Shown here one piece after another: positions 12,101 to 21,893 of a stretch of 64,000 nt of DNA. This stretch comes from Allium sativum (Eukaryota; Streptophyta; Magnoliopsida; Asparagales; Amaryllidaceae). Location of the stretch: positions 483,630,861 to 483,694,860 of the forward strand of contig CM060920.1 in NCBI GenBank assembly GCA_030737875.1. The letters are read 5' to 3'. The position numbers and the translations under genes are program-made. The notes under the pieces are model-generated. The model was not told the origin of the DNA. It made no database searches and saw nothing but the letters and a program-made list of their open reading frames with translations. The first letter of the stretch is position 1. The number at the start of each line of letters is the position of its first letter.

Positions 12101-14321
12101 ACTTTGTCGTATGGGGAATAATGATATATATCTATCTTCCAAATTCCTCCACAATATATGTATAGTCACGAAATCCAATATCGATATATCCCAAAGATGA
12201 TTTCTATTCAAATCCATTCCAATTCATATATTGGAAAAATCCTGGTTAAATTAAAACCATTTCCCTATACAATTTATTCATTTAAAACCATTGGATTATT
12301 TTTCTAGTTAATAACTAGTTCATTTTGATAAAAATATATTTTTATCTTTCCAAATATGGAATTTTTCATCCCAATTCCTTCCAAATCATTTATTATGATT
12401 TTACGCAAATTATTAATATTTTTAATAATTTTATTATGGCCCTTTCAGTCGATTTCCATAAACAGTCATCGAACTGCATTTACAACGACCTTTTCCAAAT
12501 TTGATTTCAATATAATTCAAAATCCAACCGTTAGATTTCGAATCTCTTATATTCCTTGGAAATCTCTTTTCGATGGGAACCCAACGGTTCCGGGTTTAGG
12601 AGAACCCGACAGTCGGATATCCCATAATGTCAATTCGAAGTCAATGGTCGAAATTCGTGAACGGTCGTGGCGCCACGCGTTCTATTCAGGTTATTAAATA
12701 TATATAATATATATTACATCAATTTCTATTCAAAATGTATTTTATAAATCGTTTATAAATTCTTTTTGAAATGTTTTAACTTCATTTTCAATTTTAAATC
12801 CAAATTGAATATTCCATATCATTATAATATTAAAATGATAATATTTCTAAAATATCAAACTTTGAAATCATTTCATTTTTATATTCATTATAAAAATGAA
12901 TAAAATCAATATAAGCATCGTTCACGTCATAATGGCGCATAACTAATCAATATGGCTTCATACAATTCCCTTTTTTCGTATCCATCCAAAATCGTACATC
13001 AAATTCACATTTTAATCCTTCATTGAATATTATTTTAAAATACTCATTATTTTAAAATAGTCGTTATTTTAAAATATTCTTTATTTTTAAAATATTTATT
13101 CTTTCTGAATTGGAATCAGACCCAGCCAACTATCATATAATTTATTTATATGGATTTCATAGAACACATGTATACAACAATGATTACACACAGTTAACCA
13201 TCATCCAGAGTGCATTACACAACTGCATAAGCATTAATTATAAATAATTAATGCTTACAACAGTCTATCAAAGAATCGATTGACATACAACTAAACAATT
13301 GGGATTAGTGTACGCCAAATATCATCCCAACACCGGTATGGTGTTTCAACCAACAAATACTGTATATTATTCTTGTAGTTGGGTGATGTGTAAAATTTAT
13401 TGTCCGAATCAATATCAGAACAATAAGTGTACATAAACAAATCGTCCTATTTGTAAATGAATATTTATTTTCATTTCAGGAGAATTTTATGCCATTCACA
13501 TATACGTTAAAAATTATATTTTTAATGTTAAAATATTTATTTTAACACATGAATATTTTATACAGTTCATATACACATTAAAAATTATATTTTTAATGTA
13601 AAAATGTTTATTTTAGAAAATTTCAGCATCATAACAGCGCAATATTAAAACCGGAGTAATGTCTAGCATTACCCCTCTCCTGATACTGGCTCGCGCCATA
13701 CACAATCTATCCTATCAATCACAAAACCACAATTTAGTCAATAATCACAATACAGTCAATATTCCATAATACAATCCAAACAACGACCATGATTTGTACA
13801 ATAAATAGCGTCGGGGGCTTCTAAGCCCCGTCTGCATCCTACTAGATATTTAACTGTAAAATAATTAGAGTGTGAAGGAGTTCTCACATTGGGTTCCACT
13901 CTGCCGTTGTTTTCTGACGCTCTGATTTGCTGTTCAGATTCCAGACTTTGCAAATGAGCTTCAATCTTTACGCCATCTTTTTTTAGCCTAAATGTGCCAT
14001 TCCGGACAACTTTCGCCTAGTGGCCTTTCTTTCGAAATTGGTCCATTTCGCCAGAAATCATGGAAAGACAGTATTTTGATAGTAGACTTTGGACGTGTTT
14101 TCTGAACAACTCCACAATCCAAAATCTAACTTCCATATACCCAAATCGAAGAAAAAATCGTGCTCTTCGATTTTGGCATTGTGGAGTTTTGGCCATAGGG
14201 GATCGGTTTGGGAGATATTGGATGTGGAAGCTCAGGGTGTTATTTGCAAAACTGAAAAATTATAAAAATTAGATTTTTGGCCAAAGTGGGGTTCATGGTC
14301 GGCGCTGGTGGTCAGGGGGTG
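9193..14321 (-). repeat. 5' LTR of LARD-A, distal part (split by a solo LTR)
   Basis: The LTR ends at about 9193 with TA instead of the expected TG (plus strand), probably a G-to-A change. Together with 20545-21687 it makes a 6272-bp LTR. It matches 1-2230 (the 3' LTR) and, in opposite orientation, the solo LTR. At 9536-9570 is the counterpart of the conserved hairpin found in the solo LTR. An inverted repeat at 9733-9741/9795-9803 also matches one in the solo LTR. Small open frames here are not gene-like. Confidence 0.85.
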
Positions 14322-15036
14322 TGTAATAACCCGGAAATCCGAGCCAATTTAAAATTTTTATTTTGGCAATTTCAGCGAATTTTGATTATTTAATTTGAAT
14401 TATTTTAAATAATAACGATGAGAAATTTAATTTGAATAGAATTCTAACGTATATATTTATATAGATCGTCGTTAGAATATAAATATTTATTTATATATAA
14501 AAAAGGAATTGAAAATGGCGCGGTAGTTCGATAATTCGATTTCAAAATTCAAATGAATGTACGGGATTCAAAATAAACCGGATTTTGGGGATACCAAAAA
14601 TATTTGAATCTAATTGAGAATATCTTTCCAACGAATCCGAAAAATCAAAATTTCATAGCGGGAATCAAAAGATACGTCCGGTTGAAAATTCAGAATAGTC
14701 GCTATGGAATTTCGACCCTCAAAAATGGCCATTTTTCAAATAGTCTCAGAATTTGACGAAATTAGTTTTGTTAGGACCGTATCATCAATACAAAGCTAGA
14801 AAATATTTTTCTGGAATTTTTGGAGTTAGTATGTGGCCCCGGTAAATTGAAATGTGCGTTTAAAATAGAATACATAGATTTATATTTTAAATTTGACGAA
14901 AACTGATCGAAATTGACGAAGTGGCTTATGATACATATCCCATTGTGTTCGGAATGGGGGTAATTAGCTAGGAACGACAGTCGTTGGGTCTCGTTTGGGG
15001 TTCGGACGAAATTTCAACTTTTTGGGGAAAATAAAA

Positions 15037-15055
15037 TATAAATATAAATATATAA
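15037..15055 (+). promoter_or_regulatory. TATA region of the LARD-A LTR promoter
   Basis: TATAAATATAAATATATAA lies about 715 bp into the LTR, just before the base composition changes from AT-rich to a C-rich leader. TATA-like sequences occur at the matching place in the 3' LTR (about 2279-2289, minus strand). If this is the promoter, U3 is about 0.75 kb and R-U5 about 5.4 kb. Confidence 0.55.
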
Positions 15056-15101
15056 TATCCTAACCTAAAATTCATTCACCCCCAAAACTCACTTTCACCC
15101 G

Positions 15102-15464
15102 TTGTTCCCTCCAATACCTCGTCGTCTGGAGCCGCCGCCAGTCCATACCAGCCCCGCGCCCTCCCCCTTGTCTCCGCCACCTCCGATCCGACCCCCCCAC
15201 CACGTCAGTCCCCCTCTCTCCTCCCCTAGATCTTGTTCCTCCCTGAACGCGACAGAAAAGACCCCACAACCCACGACAGCCGCCTTAGGCGCCACCTTCG
15301 GCCACAAAGCCTCCCCGCAACCAACTCCAGACCCCACCGCACCTACGCACCACCCTCCAGCCTCGTGGGTCACGCCACCCTCTTCTGATTTGACCGGAGC
15401 AACCCCAAATCGCTGGAAGGAAGCTGCCGCCGACCTGGAAGGCCTCCACCACCGGAAACAGTAA
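15102..15464 (+). CDS. Uncertain proline-rich leader ORF in the solo LTR
   Basis: A 120-codon frame rich in Pro, Ser, Thr and Ala begins about 50 bases after the TATA region (MFPPIPRRLEPPPVHTSP at its start). It sits in a GC-rich block that is also present, in other forms, in both LTRs of LARD-A (about 1965-2230 and 20545-20800 on the minus strand). No known domain is visible. The frame is not preserved at equal length in the other copies, so it may be a chance product of C-rich DNA. It would be the first ORF on an LTR transcript. Confidence 0.2.
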   Translation: MFPPIPRRLEPPPVHTSPAPSPLSPPPPIRPPHHVSPPLSSPRSCSSLNATEKTPQPTTAALGATFGHKASPQPTPDPTAPTHHPPASWVTPPSSDLTGATPNRWKEAAADLEGLHHRKQ

Positions 15465-15579
15465 CTCCGATCTCCCCCCCTCTTAAAAATCGAAGTGAGC
15501 CTTCTCCCTTATTTTTATACGTGCGAATTTGCTTTGTTTTTCTCAGTTTTAGTTTACAGAGAACATAGTAGAAAATCTT

Positions 15580-16030
15580 GATTTTTAATCTATAAAAGAT
15601 CAGATTTTTAAATTAGAAAAGGCGAGGTCTTTAACTTAGAAAAGATCAGATTTTTTAAAACTTGCAAAGATTTGATTTTTAACTTGCAAAGATTCGATTT
15701 TTATCATATATAAAAAGCTTTGATCTTTAGAATAGAAAAGGTATAATTTTTATAACATGAAAAGGTATAATTTTCATGACATGAAAAGGTTTGATTTTGC
15801 GAAGTAGAAAGGTATAATTTTTATATAATCAGGAAGTTAAAAATATAATTTTTATATAGTGAAGAGAATAAAAATATAATTTTTATATAGTGAAGAGGGT
15901 AAAAATATGATTTTTATAAGATAGAGAATATAAAATATAATTTTTATATATATAACGAAATAAAGATCTGATTTTTATTACGTATATAGTGAAATAAAAA
16001 TGTGATTTTAATAACGGTAAAATAAAAATA
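15580..16030 (+). repeat. Degenerate short tandem repeats in the solo LTR
   Basis: About fifteen loosely repeated units of roughly 25-35 bp, built around GATTTTTA / TATAATTTTTATA separated by AAAAGGT or GAAAAG. They are too degenerate to give a single period by eye. They fill the start of the long AT-rich part after the GC-rich leader. Confidence 0.6.
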
Positions 16031-16879
16031 ATTTTTTTAATTGAACAGCATGAAAAGAACTGCATTGGAACTTCAAACAGAACCAGACGGTTCAGCAGTT
16101 CAACAGCAAAGCACGGCAGAGTGGAACCCTCTGTGAGAACTCCTCACTTTTAATTTAGATTTCTAGTTAAAAATATATACTAGGATGCAGACGGTGTTTA
16201 GTAGCACCCGACACCCGTCGTCCACAGACCATGGACGACTTGTATGCTGGTTGGTTTGATTTTGATGTGTAGTTGATTGTGTGATGTGATGTGGAATGAA
16301 ATAAAATATATATATAGTTAAAAATATTTTATAGTTGAAAATAGAATTTTTAACGTGTATTTAAAATGAAATAAATATAAACTAATCGGACGATTTGTTT
16401 ATACACACTGATTTGACTGATATTGATTGGGACGATAAATTTTACACATCGCCCAACTGCACAAATAAAATCTGTGTTTGATTGTTTGAAACCCCACACG
16501 GGTATTGGGATGATATATGACATACACTAATCCCAATAATTAGTGGTACGTCGATCGATTGATTGACAGACTGTTATAAGCGTTAAATATTTATATTTGA
16601 CGCTTATACAGTGTAGAATGCACTTTGGATGATGGTTGATTATTTGTCGTTGTTGATATATACATGCATTGTATGGAAATCCATAGAAATAAAATCTATG
16701 GAAATTGATTGGGCCTCATTCTAGTTTTGAAATAGAAATATTTGAAATAGAAATATTTGAAATAGAAATATTTGGAATAGAATATTCGAAAATAGAAATA
16801 TATGAAGCCGTGTTGATTAGATTGACGCCATTTTGACGCGAACGAGATTTATATCGATTTTATTCAATTTTCAATGAAT

Positions 16880-17230
16880 ATTGAAAGAATTGAAATTCGA
16901 ATTATATTGAAAAGAATTGAAATTTGAATTATATTGAAAAGAATTGAAATTCGAATTATATTGAAAAGAGTTGAAATTCGAATTATATTGAAAAGAATTG
17001 AAATTCGAATTAGATTGAATTGAATTGAAAATAAAGCGAATTCGAATTGAATTGATTATAAAACGAATTCGAATCGAATGGAATATAAAATGAATTCGAA
17101 TTGAATGGAATATAAAATGAATTCGAATTGAATTGAATTGAAAAGAAAATGAATTCAAATCGAATTAAAATCGATTTGAATTGAAATCAATTTGAATTGA
17201 AATCAATTTGAAATGAATTTAAAACGAATT
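16880..17230 (+). repeat. GAATTGAAATTC-type tandem repeats in the solo LTR
   Basis: Repeats of roughly 27 bp in the first part (GAATTGAAATTCGAATTATA) pass into units built on AAAATGAATTCGAATTGAA. The apparent minus-strand open frame across 16871-17158, with Asn/Ser/Phe repeats, follows from this simple sequence and is not a gene. Confidence 0.8.
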
Positions 17231-20177
17231 TATTAGGAAAAATTCAATTTTGATTTGAATTTGAAAATGAAGTTGAAATCGTTTTGAAAACGAATTTAAA
17301 ACAATTTATAAAATACGTTTTAAAAGGAAATCGACGAAATATATATAATACATATATATATAATGGCCTGAATAGAATGCGCCGCGCCGCGGCAGTTCAT
17401 GAAATTCGACCATTGACTTCGAATGGATATTGCGGGAGATTCGACCGTCGGATTCTCCTAAAAACCGAAACCGTTGGGTTCGTATCGAGAAGAGCTTTCT
17501 AACGAATATTAGAAATTAGAATGGATTTGGAATTATGTCCAAATCAAATTTGGAAAAGGTCGCTGTAAGTGCAGTTCGATGGCCATTGAAGGAAATCGAC
17601 TGTACGGGCCTTGATAAAATTATTAAAAATATCAATAATTCGTGTAAAATCATAAGAAATGATTTGTGACGAATTGGGATGAAAAACTCCATATTTGAAA
17701 AGATAAAAATAGATTTTTATCGAAATGAACTAGTTTTGAACTAGAATAATAATTTATTTATTTTTAAAATAAATAAATTCGATTCGAAATGATTTTGAAA
17801 ATAACCAGAATTTCCAATAATTGCATTGGAATGGATTTGAATCGAAATTATCTTCGGAATATTTCGATGTTGGATTTCGTGGTTATACAGATATTGTTAG
17901 GGAAATTTGAAAGATATATATATCGTTATTTCCAACACGATATTTGTTGGTCGTAGAACTTGATATTGAATATAAGCCGATATATTTTCTATTCAGAGCC
18001 TTGTATTTAATATCAAATAGGATTTAGGTTTGTCGTCAATGGTGTCTTTATTAACACTATTCTTAAGCCCAGTTGAGAAAAAGATTAAATCTTTTTGTTT
18101 AGATTTAATGAAGTGTACCAATTGAATAATATTTAATTGGAATTGAATTGGTATTGATTTTTGGGTTTATCGTGAACAGTGTTTTAAATAACACTTGTTC
18201 TTTAACCCGATAATTAATGAAATGTGATTTTGGGTTGTTGTGAACGGTATCTTCAATAATACTGTTCTTAGACCCAAAGGAGTTAACAAAATCAGAAACT
18301 AACTGGAGATTAGTTAAGCTGAATGGTTTCTGGGGTATTGATCTGATGTTGGTTTTGGCCTTCGGGGTTAATACTTAGGGAATTGCTCACTTGCTAATTT
18401 ACGGTTAGGGACTGATTGAAATGTGATGTGATTTTGGGGTTTATCGTGAACCGTGTTTTAAATGACACTGATCCTTTAACCCAGTTAAAGATTAAAACTA
18501 AGTGGAGTTTTAATGAATATTTAATTAGATTGAAAAGATTGAGAATGGAGTATCACCAGTTTTGCTCCAGGCGATAGTTAAATCTTTAATTAGATTTGAA
18601 CGTGAAATGGTAATTGAATTTACCGGTAACACCGTGGTGTTAGATATGATGTATCACCAGTTTTACTTCGTGGGATGAATAGGTTGGGATTGGGAAATAG
18701 AATAAATGATTGCTTCGGTGTGGTTCGCTAATACCGACTACTTTGAATTGATATTCAAGGAAGATTAAAGAATAAATTTTAAAGAATTTATCTTTGATAA
18801 AATTAATGGGAACCTTTCCCTAAGAATGTGAAATTTAGAAACTAACTGTAGGTTAGCTAAGCAGAACGGTTTCCTGGGTATTGATCTGATGTTGGTTTCG
18901 GCCTTCGGGGTTAATATTTGGGGAATTATTCTCTTGTTGATTTACGGTTAGTGACTGGTGAATTGGAATGAGGCGTATGTTGTGGTTGTGTAACACTTGT
19001 TTGTTATATACGCGAGTTATTCAGAAAGACCGAGTTTATCCAATTTTGAATAACTGATTCGACGTGGTGTCGAGGATGAAGACGGTGGTTGAAGACCGGA
19101 GGTCTTCACGTCGTTTGGATAATTACTGATGATCTTGATTGGGCCGTACACCCAAGAGGAGGGAATCAGTTAGTGGTCATCCAGACGTACTTGGAGATCG
19201 ATGGATATGCGGGGTACTAGGTGCCTCCGGTTTCGTTCAGACCCAGAACGGACTTGTAAATGGATGTGTGTCTGACATCGGATTTCATTCTGTGTGATTG
19301 ATATCGATTGCATAGCGTGAATTGCCTGTGTGGCATGCTAAGATGCAAATGATCAAGGCTTCTGTTGAAAAGCAAAGTCTTGTGGTTGATGATCAAAGCA
19401 CAGCCTGTGTGGCATAGCTTTGTGTAACGTTAATTCGCGAGCCTCACCCCCCGGTAGTGAACCAAAAATGGGAGAGGACTGCAGGGAGAACATGCGTTTC
19501 CTTCTAGCTAAAAGTGGCGTCAATAATTTTACACGCCCTGACGAGTTTGACTTATGTGGTTGTTGCAGTTGCGAGGCGCCTCGGATATATCAGTGACTAT
19601 GTGAAGCCGATGGAGTCATTCGTTGACTCATTGACACCCCAAAGGGTGGGGAGACGTAGTGTTCAGGATTTCGTCTAATCCACATCGGTGGACCGGCCCT
19701 GAAGATCCAAGGGACGGTGCGTTCTGTTCCTGAGGGGCGGGCTAGAGCGTCTCGAATCGGTAACGGACTGTCTTTTGCCTCGGTTCACAGACGGAAACCC
19801 AATTTCCAAATACATGACTTTGCGGTTTTAATTGTAGAACTAGTATGGCGACATGATATATAGTACCCATGTCGTCTATGATTGAAATGTTTTTGACACT
19901 TTACACTTATTGTAATAAAACATGAAATTTAGCGTATTAAGCATGCTTTGGCTATTATAAGGTAAAACCCTATCCTCCGGCTTGTGTTGCATTGTGTGAT
20001 GGGACCTGGGTCTTATAATAGCTTCATTGTTCTTTATTTAGCATTGCGCTGTTGTTTTATGCACTGGTATTCTTGGGAGGAAACCCGTTCCGTGTTATAC
20101 GGTGTGGTCCCTTGATTTACTGAACTTTAAAATAAAGATTAATAACTGTTTTAGTTCTCACACCAGTCACATGACTA

Positions 20178-20238
20178 ACCTGGAGTTTATTGTTTTAACC
20201 TAAACTCTAGGTGCCCTTATTTTGACACGGGCAGCTAG
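20178..20238 (+). promoter_or_regulatory. Conserved overlapping hairpins near the LTR end (LARD-A)
   Basis: Stem 1 pairs ACCTGGAGTTTA (20178-20189) with TAAACTCTAGGT (20201-20212): 12 pairs, one of them G-T. Stem 2 pairs CTAGGTGCCC (20207-20216) with GGGCAGCTAG (20229-20238), 9 of 10 pairs. The right arm of stem 1 overlaps the left arm of stem 2, so the two exclude each other. The same layout occurs in LARD-B (53632-53689 and 60822-60880) with paired changes. A splice-acceptor-like TTTTGCAG follows at about 20248-20255. The function is unknown. Confidence 0.5.
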
Positions 20239-20443
20239 TAGTTTTGGTTTTGCAGATCTATATTCGCAGGATCCGGATTTACAGTTGGAACGATACTCGG
20301 AAAGCTCTGTATCCATGTGTTACTTCTAGTTGTGTATTGTATTATTTTCCGCTGCTATGTAATGTATTGTAATCTCTGATATTTTATAATGTGTAATATT
20401 GATTTATACTCTGTATATTCTTGTAATCTGATGGAATTGTTGT

Positions 20444-20449
20444 AATAAA
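20444..20449 (+). terminator. AATAAA polyadenylation signal candidate
   Basis: AATAAA lies about 90 bp before the LTR end, after a TGTAAT-rich stretch (20355-20400) typical of plant polyadenylation regions. It would place the R/U5 border near the LTR end. Confidence 0.4.
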
Positions 20450-20544
20450 CAATGAAATGTTCTTCCGTCTGCGTTCTTTTGTGTGTTGTTCTCAAAGTAT
20501 CCGCTCTTTCCTTACCGGGGGAAGCTACGGGTTCTTACAGGGTG

Positions 20545-21687
20545 GCAGCGTGGGGTGCTGGTGACGACAGGGTAGTGCGGCGGCAAGGGTGGTGCCTATA
20601 GTGGTGGCGTCGGCTCGATTTGGGGCCTTGGGGTTCTTTGAAGTGAAAAGAGAGAAAGGGGGAAGGAGTGGCGCAGCAGGGGGGCTGGAGGGGTGCAGTG
20701 TCACCTGGGGAGGGGATCGACAGGGGTGGCGATGATGGGTGGGCCCAGAGGCGGCGATGGTGACGGGGGCGCGCTGAACAATTTCGAAAAACGGGGTTTT
20801 CCCTTTTTTTATGAAATCTAGGGTTTGAAAAGCTATACATAATACTTTCCATTCGACCTCGAAATCTAACTCACCGACTGTCGTTCTAGCGAAATACCCC
20901 TATTCCGGACACAATGGGATATGTTTCGTAAGCCTATTCGATCGTTTCGAATAGTTTTTCTTTAAATAAAAATATAAATCAATATATATTAAATTTTAAT
21001 GCACATTTTAATTACCGGGGCCACATACTGACTCCAAAAATTTCTGAAAAATAAATCTAGCTATGTTTCGACGATACGGTCTTAACAAAACTAATTTCAT
21101 CGAATTTGAAGGCCGTTTAAAAAATGGCCATTTTACAGCCGATTAAATTAAAACTGAAATTGCCAAACACTTTTAAATCCACCACGCTCACATATCAATT
21201 CCAAAAATTATGAAAATTGGAATCTAGCAATAATTTGACATTCCGGATCCAAGAAAAGTGGTTTTGTCAAAAACGAAGGTCGTTTGCAAAATGGCTATTT
21301 TTAAGGACTATATATTATTTAAAATATATATAAATTCCATAGCGGTTATTCTGAATTTTAAACTGGACATAACTTTTAATTTATATTATGAAATCTGGAT
21401 TTTTCACATTTGGTAGAAAGATATATTTTGAAATCCGATTTTTGGTTTTACTGAAATCCGATTTATTTTGAATCCTTTACATTCATTTGAAATTTAAAAT
21501 CGAATTTTCAAACTACCACGCAATTTCAGGCTTGTTTTATAATTAAAATAAATTTATTCGTTCTAACTTCGTTTAAAATAATTTTTTAGTCGTTATTATC
21601 TAAAATAAATCATTTTAAGTATCCAAAATTTATTAAAATAGCTAAAATAAAAAATTTAAATTGGTTCAAAAATTCCAATTTTCTACA
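20545..21687 (-). repeat. 5' LTR of LARD-A, proximal (U3) part
   Basis: This is the other part of the LTR opened by the solo LTR. It starts TGTAGAAAATTGG on the minus strand at 21687 and matches 2000-3141. It includes the GC-rich leader block (about 20545-20800), a weak TATA-like site (about 20832-20843, minus) and the paired U3 modules (about 21010-21110 and 21185-21290). The next bases, GATAT, may be the target-site duplication; its partner lies left of the window. Confidence 0.85.
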
Positions 21688-21893
21688 GATATACACATCC
21701 TTTATTAATGATTGTGTTAAAACATAGTTTTATAACAATATAATCAAAAAAATTACCGTATAATCAAAATATTATATGATATACACATCCTTTATTAATG
21801 ATTGTGTTAAAACATAGTTATATAACAATATAATAAAAAAAATTACCATATAAACAAAATATAGTATGATATAAGCATCCTTTATTAATAATA
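21688..21893 (+). repeat. 90-bp tandem repeat, about 2.3 copies
   Basis: Units begin at 21688, 21778 and 21868 (GATATACACATCCTTTATTA, then GATATAAGCATCC in the third, which is partial). Copies 1 and 2 differ at only a few positions. The array starts exactly at the LARD-A boundary. Confidence 0.85.

Larger units (their letters stand above)
14322..20539 (+). mobile_element. Solo LTR (6218 bp) of the LARD-A family
   Basis: It starts TGTAATAACCCGG and ends GGGTTCTTACA, and it is flanked by the 5-bp duplication GGGTG (14317-14321 and 20540-20544). It lies inside an oppositely oriented LTR of the same family. No internal region, primer site or purine tract accompanies it, so it is a solo LTR left by recombination between two LTRs. 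It contains a TATA region, a GC-rich leader, two repeat blocks, conserved inverted repeats and an AATAAA signal, all described separately. Confidence 0.92.
1..21687 (-). mobile_element. LARD-A: giant-LTR non-coding retrotransposon, left end off-window
   Basis: Read on the minus strand, the parts are in retrotransposon order: a 5' LTR (21687 down to about 9193, interrupted), a primer site matching initiator tRNA-Met (9189-9178), an internal region, a purine tract (3153-3142) and a 3' LTR starting at 3141. The 3' LTR leaves the window at base 1. The two LTRs align base for base: position 1 corresponds to about 12328. After removing the LINE insertion the internal region is only about 1.1 kb and shows no gag or pol. 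The LTR is about 6.27 kb once the nested solo LTR is removed. This is the layout of a large retrotransposon derivative (LARD), which needs proteins from an autonomous partner. The primer site and purine tract resemble those of the Ty3/gypsy chromoviruses in this window. The family assignment is inference. Confidence 0.85.

Noticed and set aside
15095..15373. Minus-strand Gly-rich frame opposite the proline-rich leader
   Set aside because: It is the reverse complement of C-rich DNA, with composition fully explained by the other strand.
16871..17158. 95-codon minus-strand frame rich in Asn, Ser and Phe
   Set aside because: It is a translation of simple GAATTGAAATTC-type repeats; no start context or domain.
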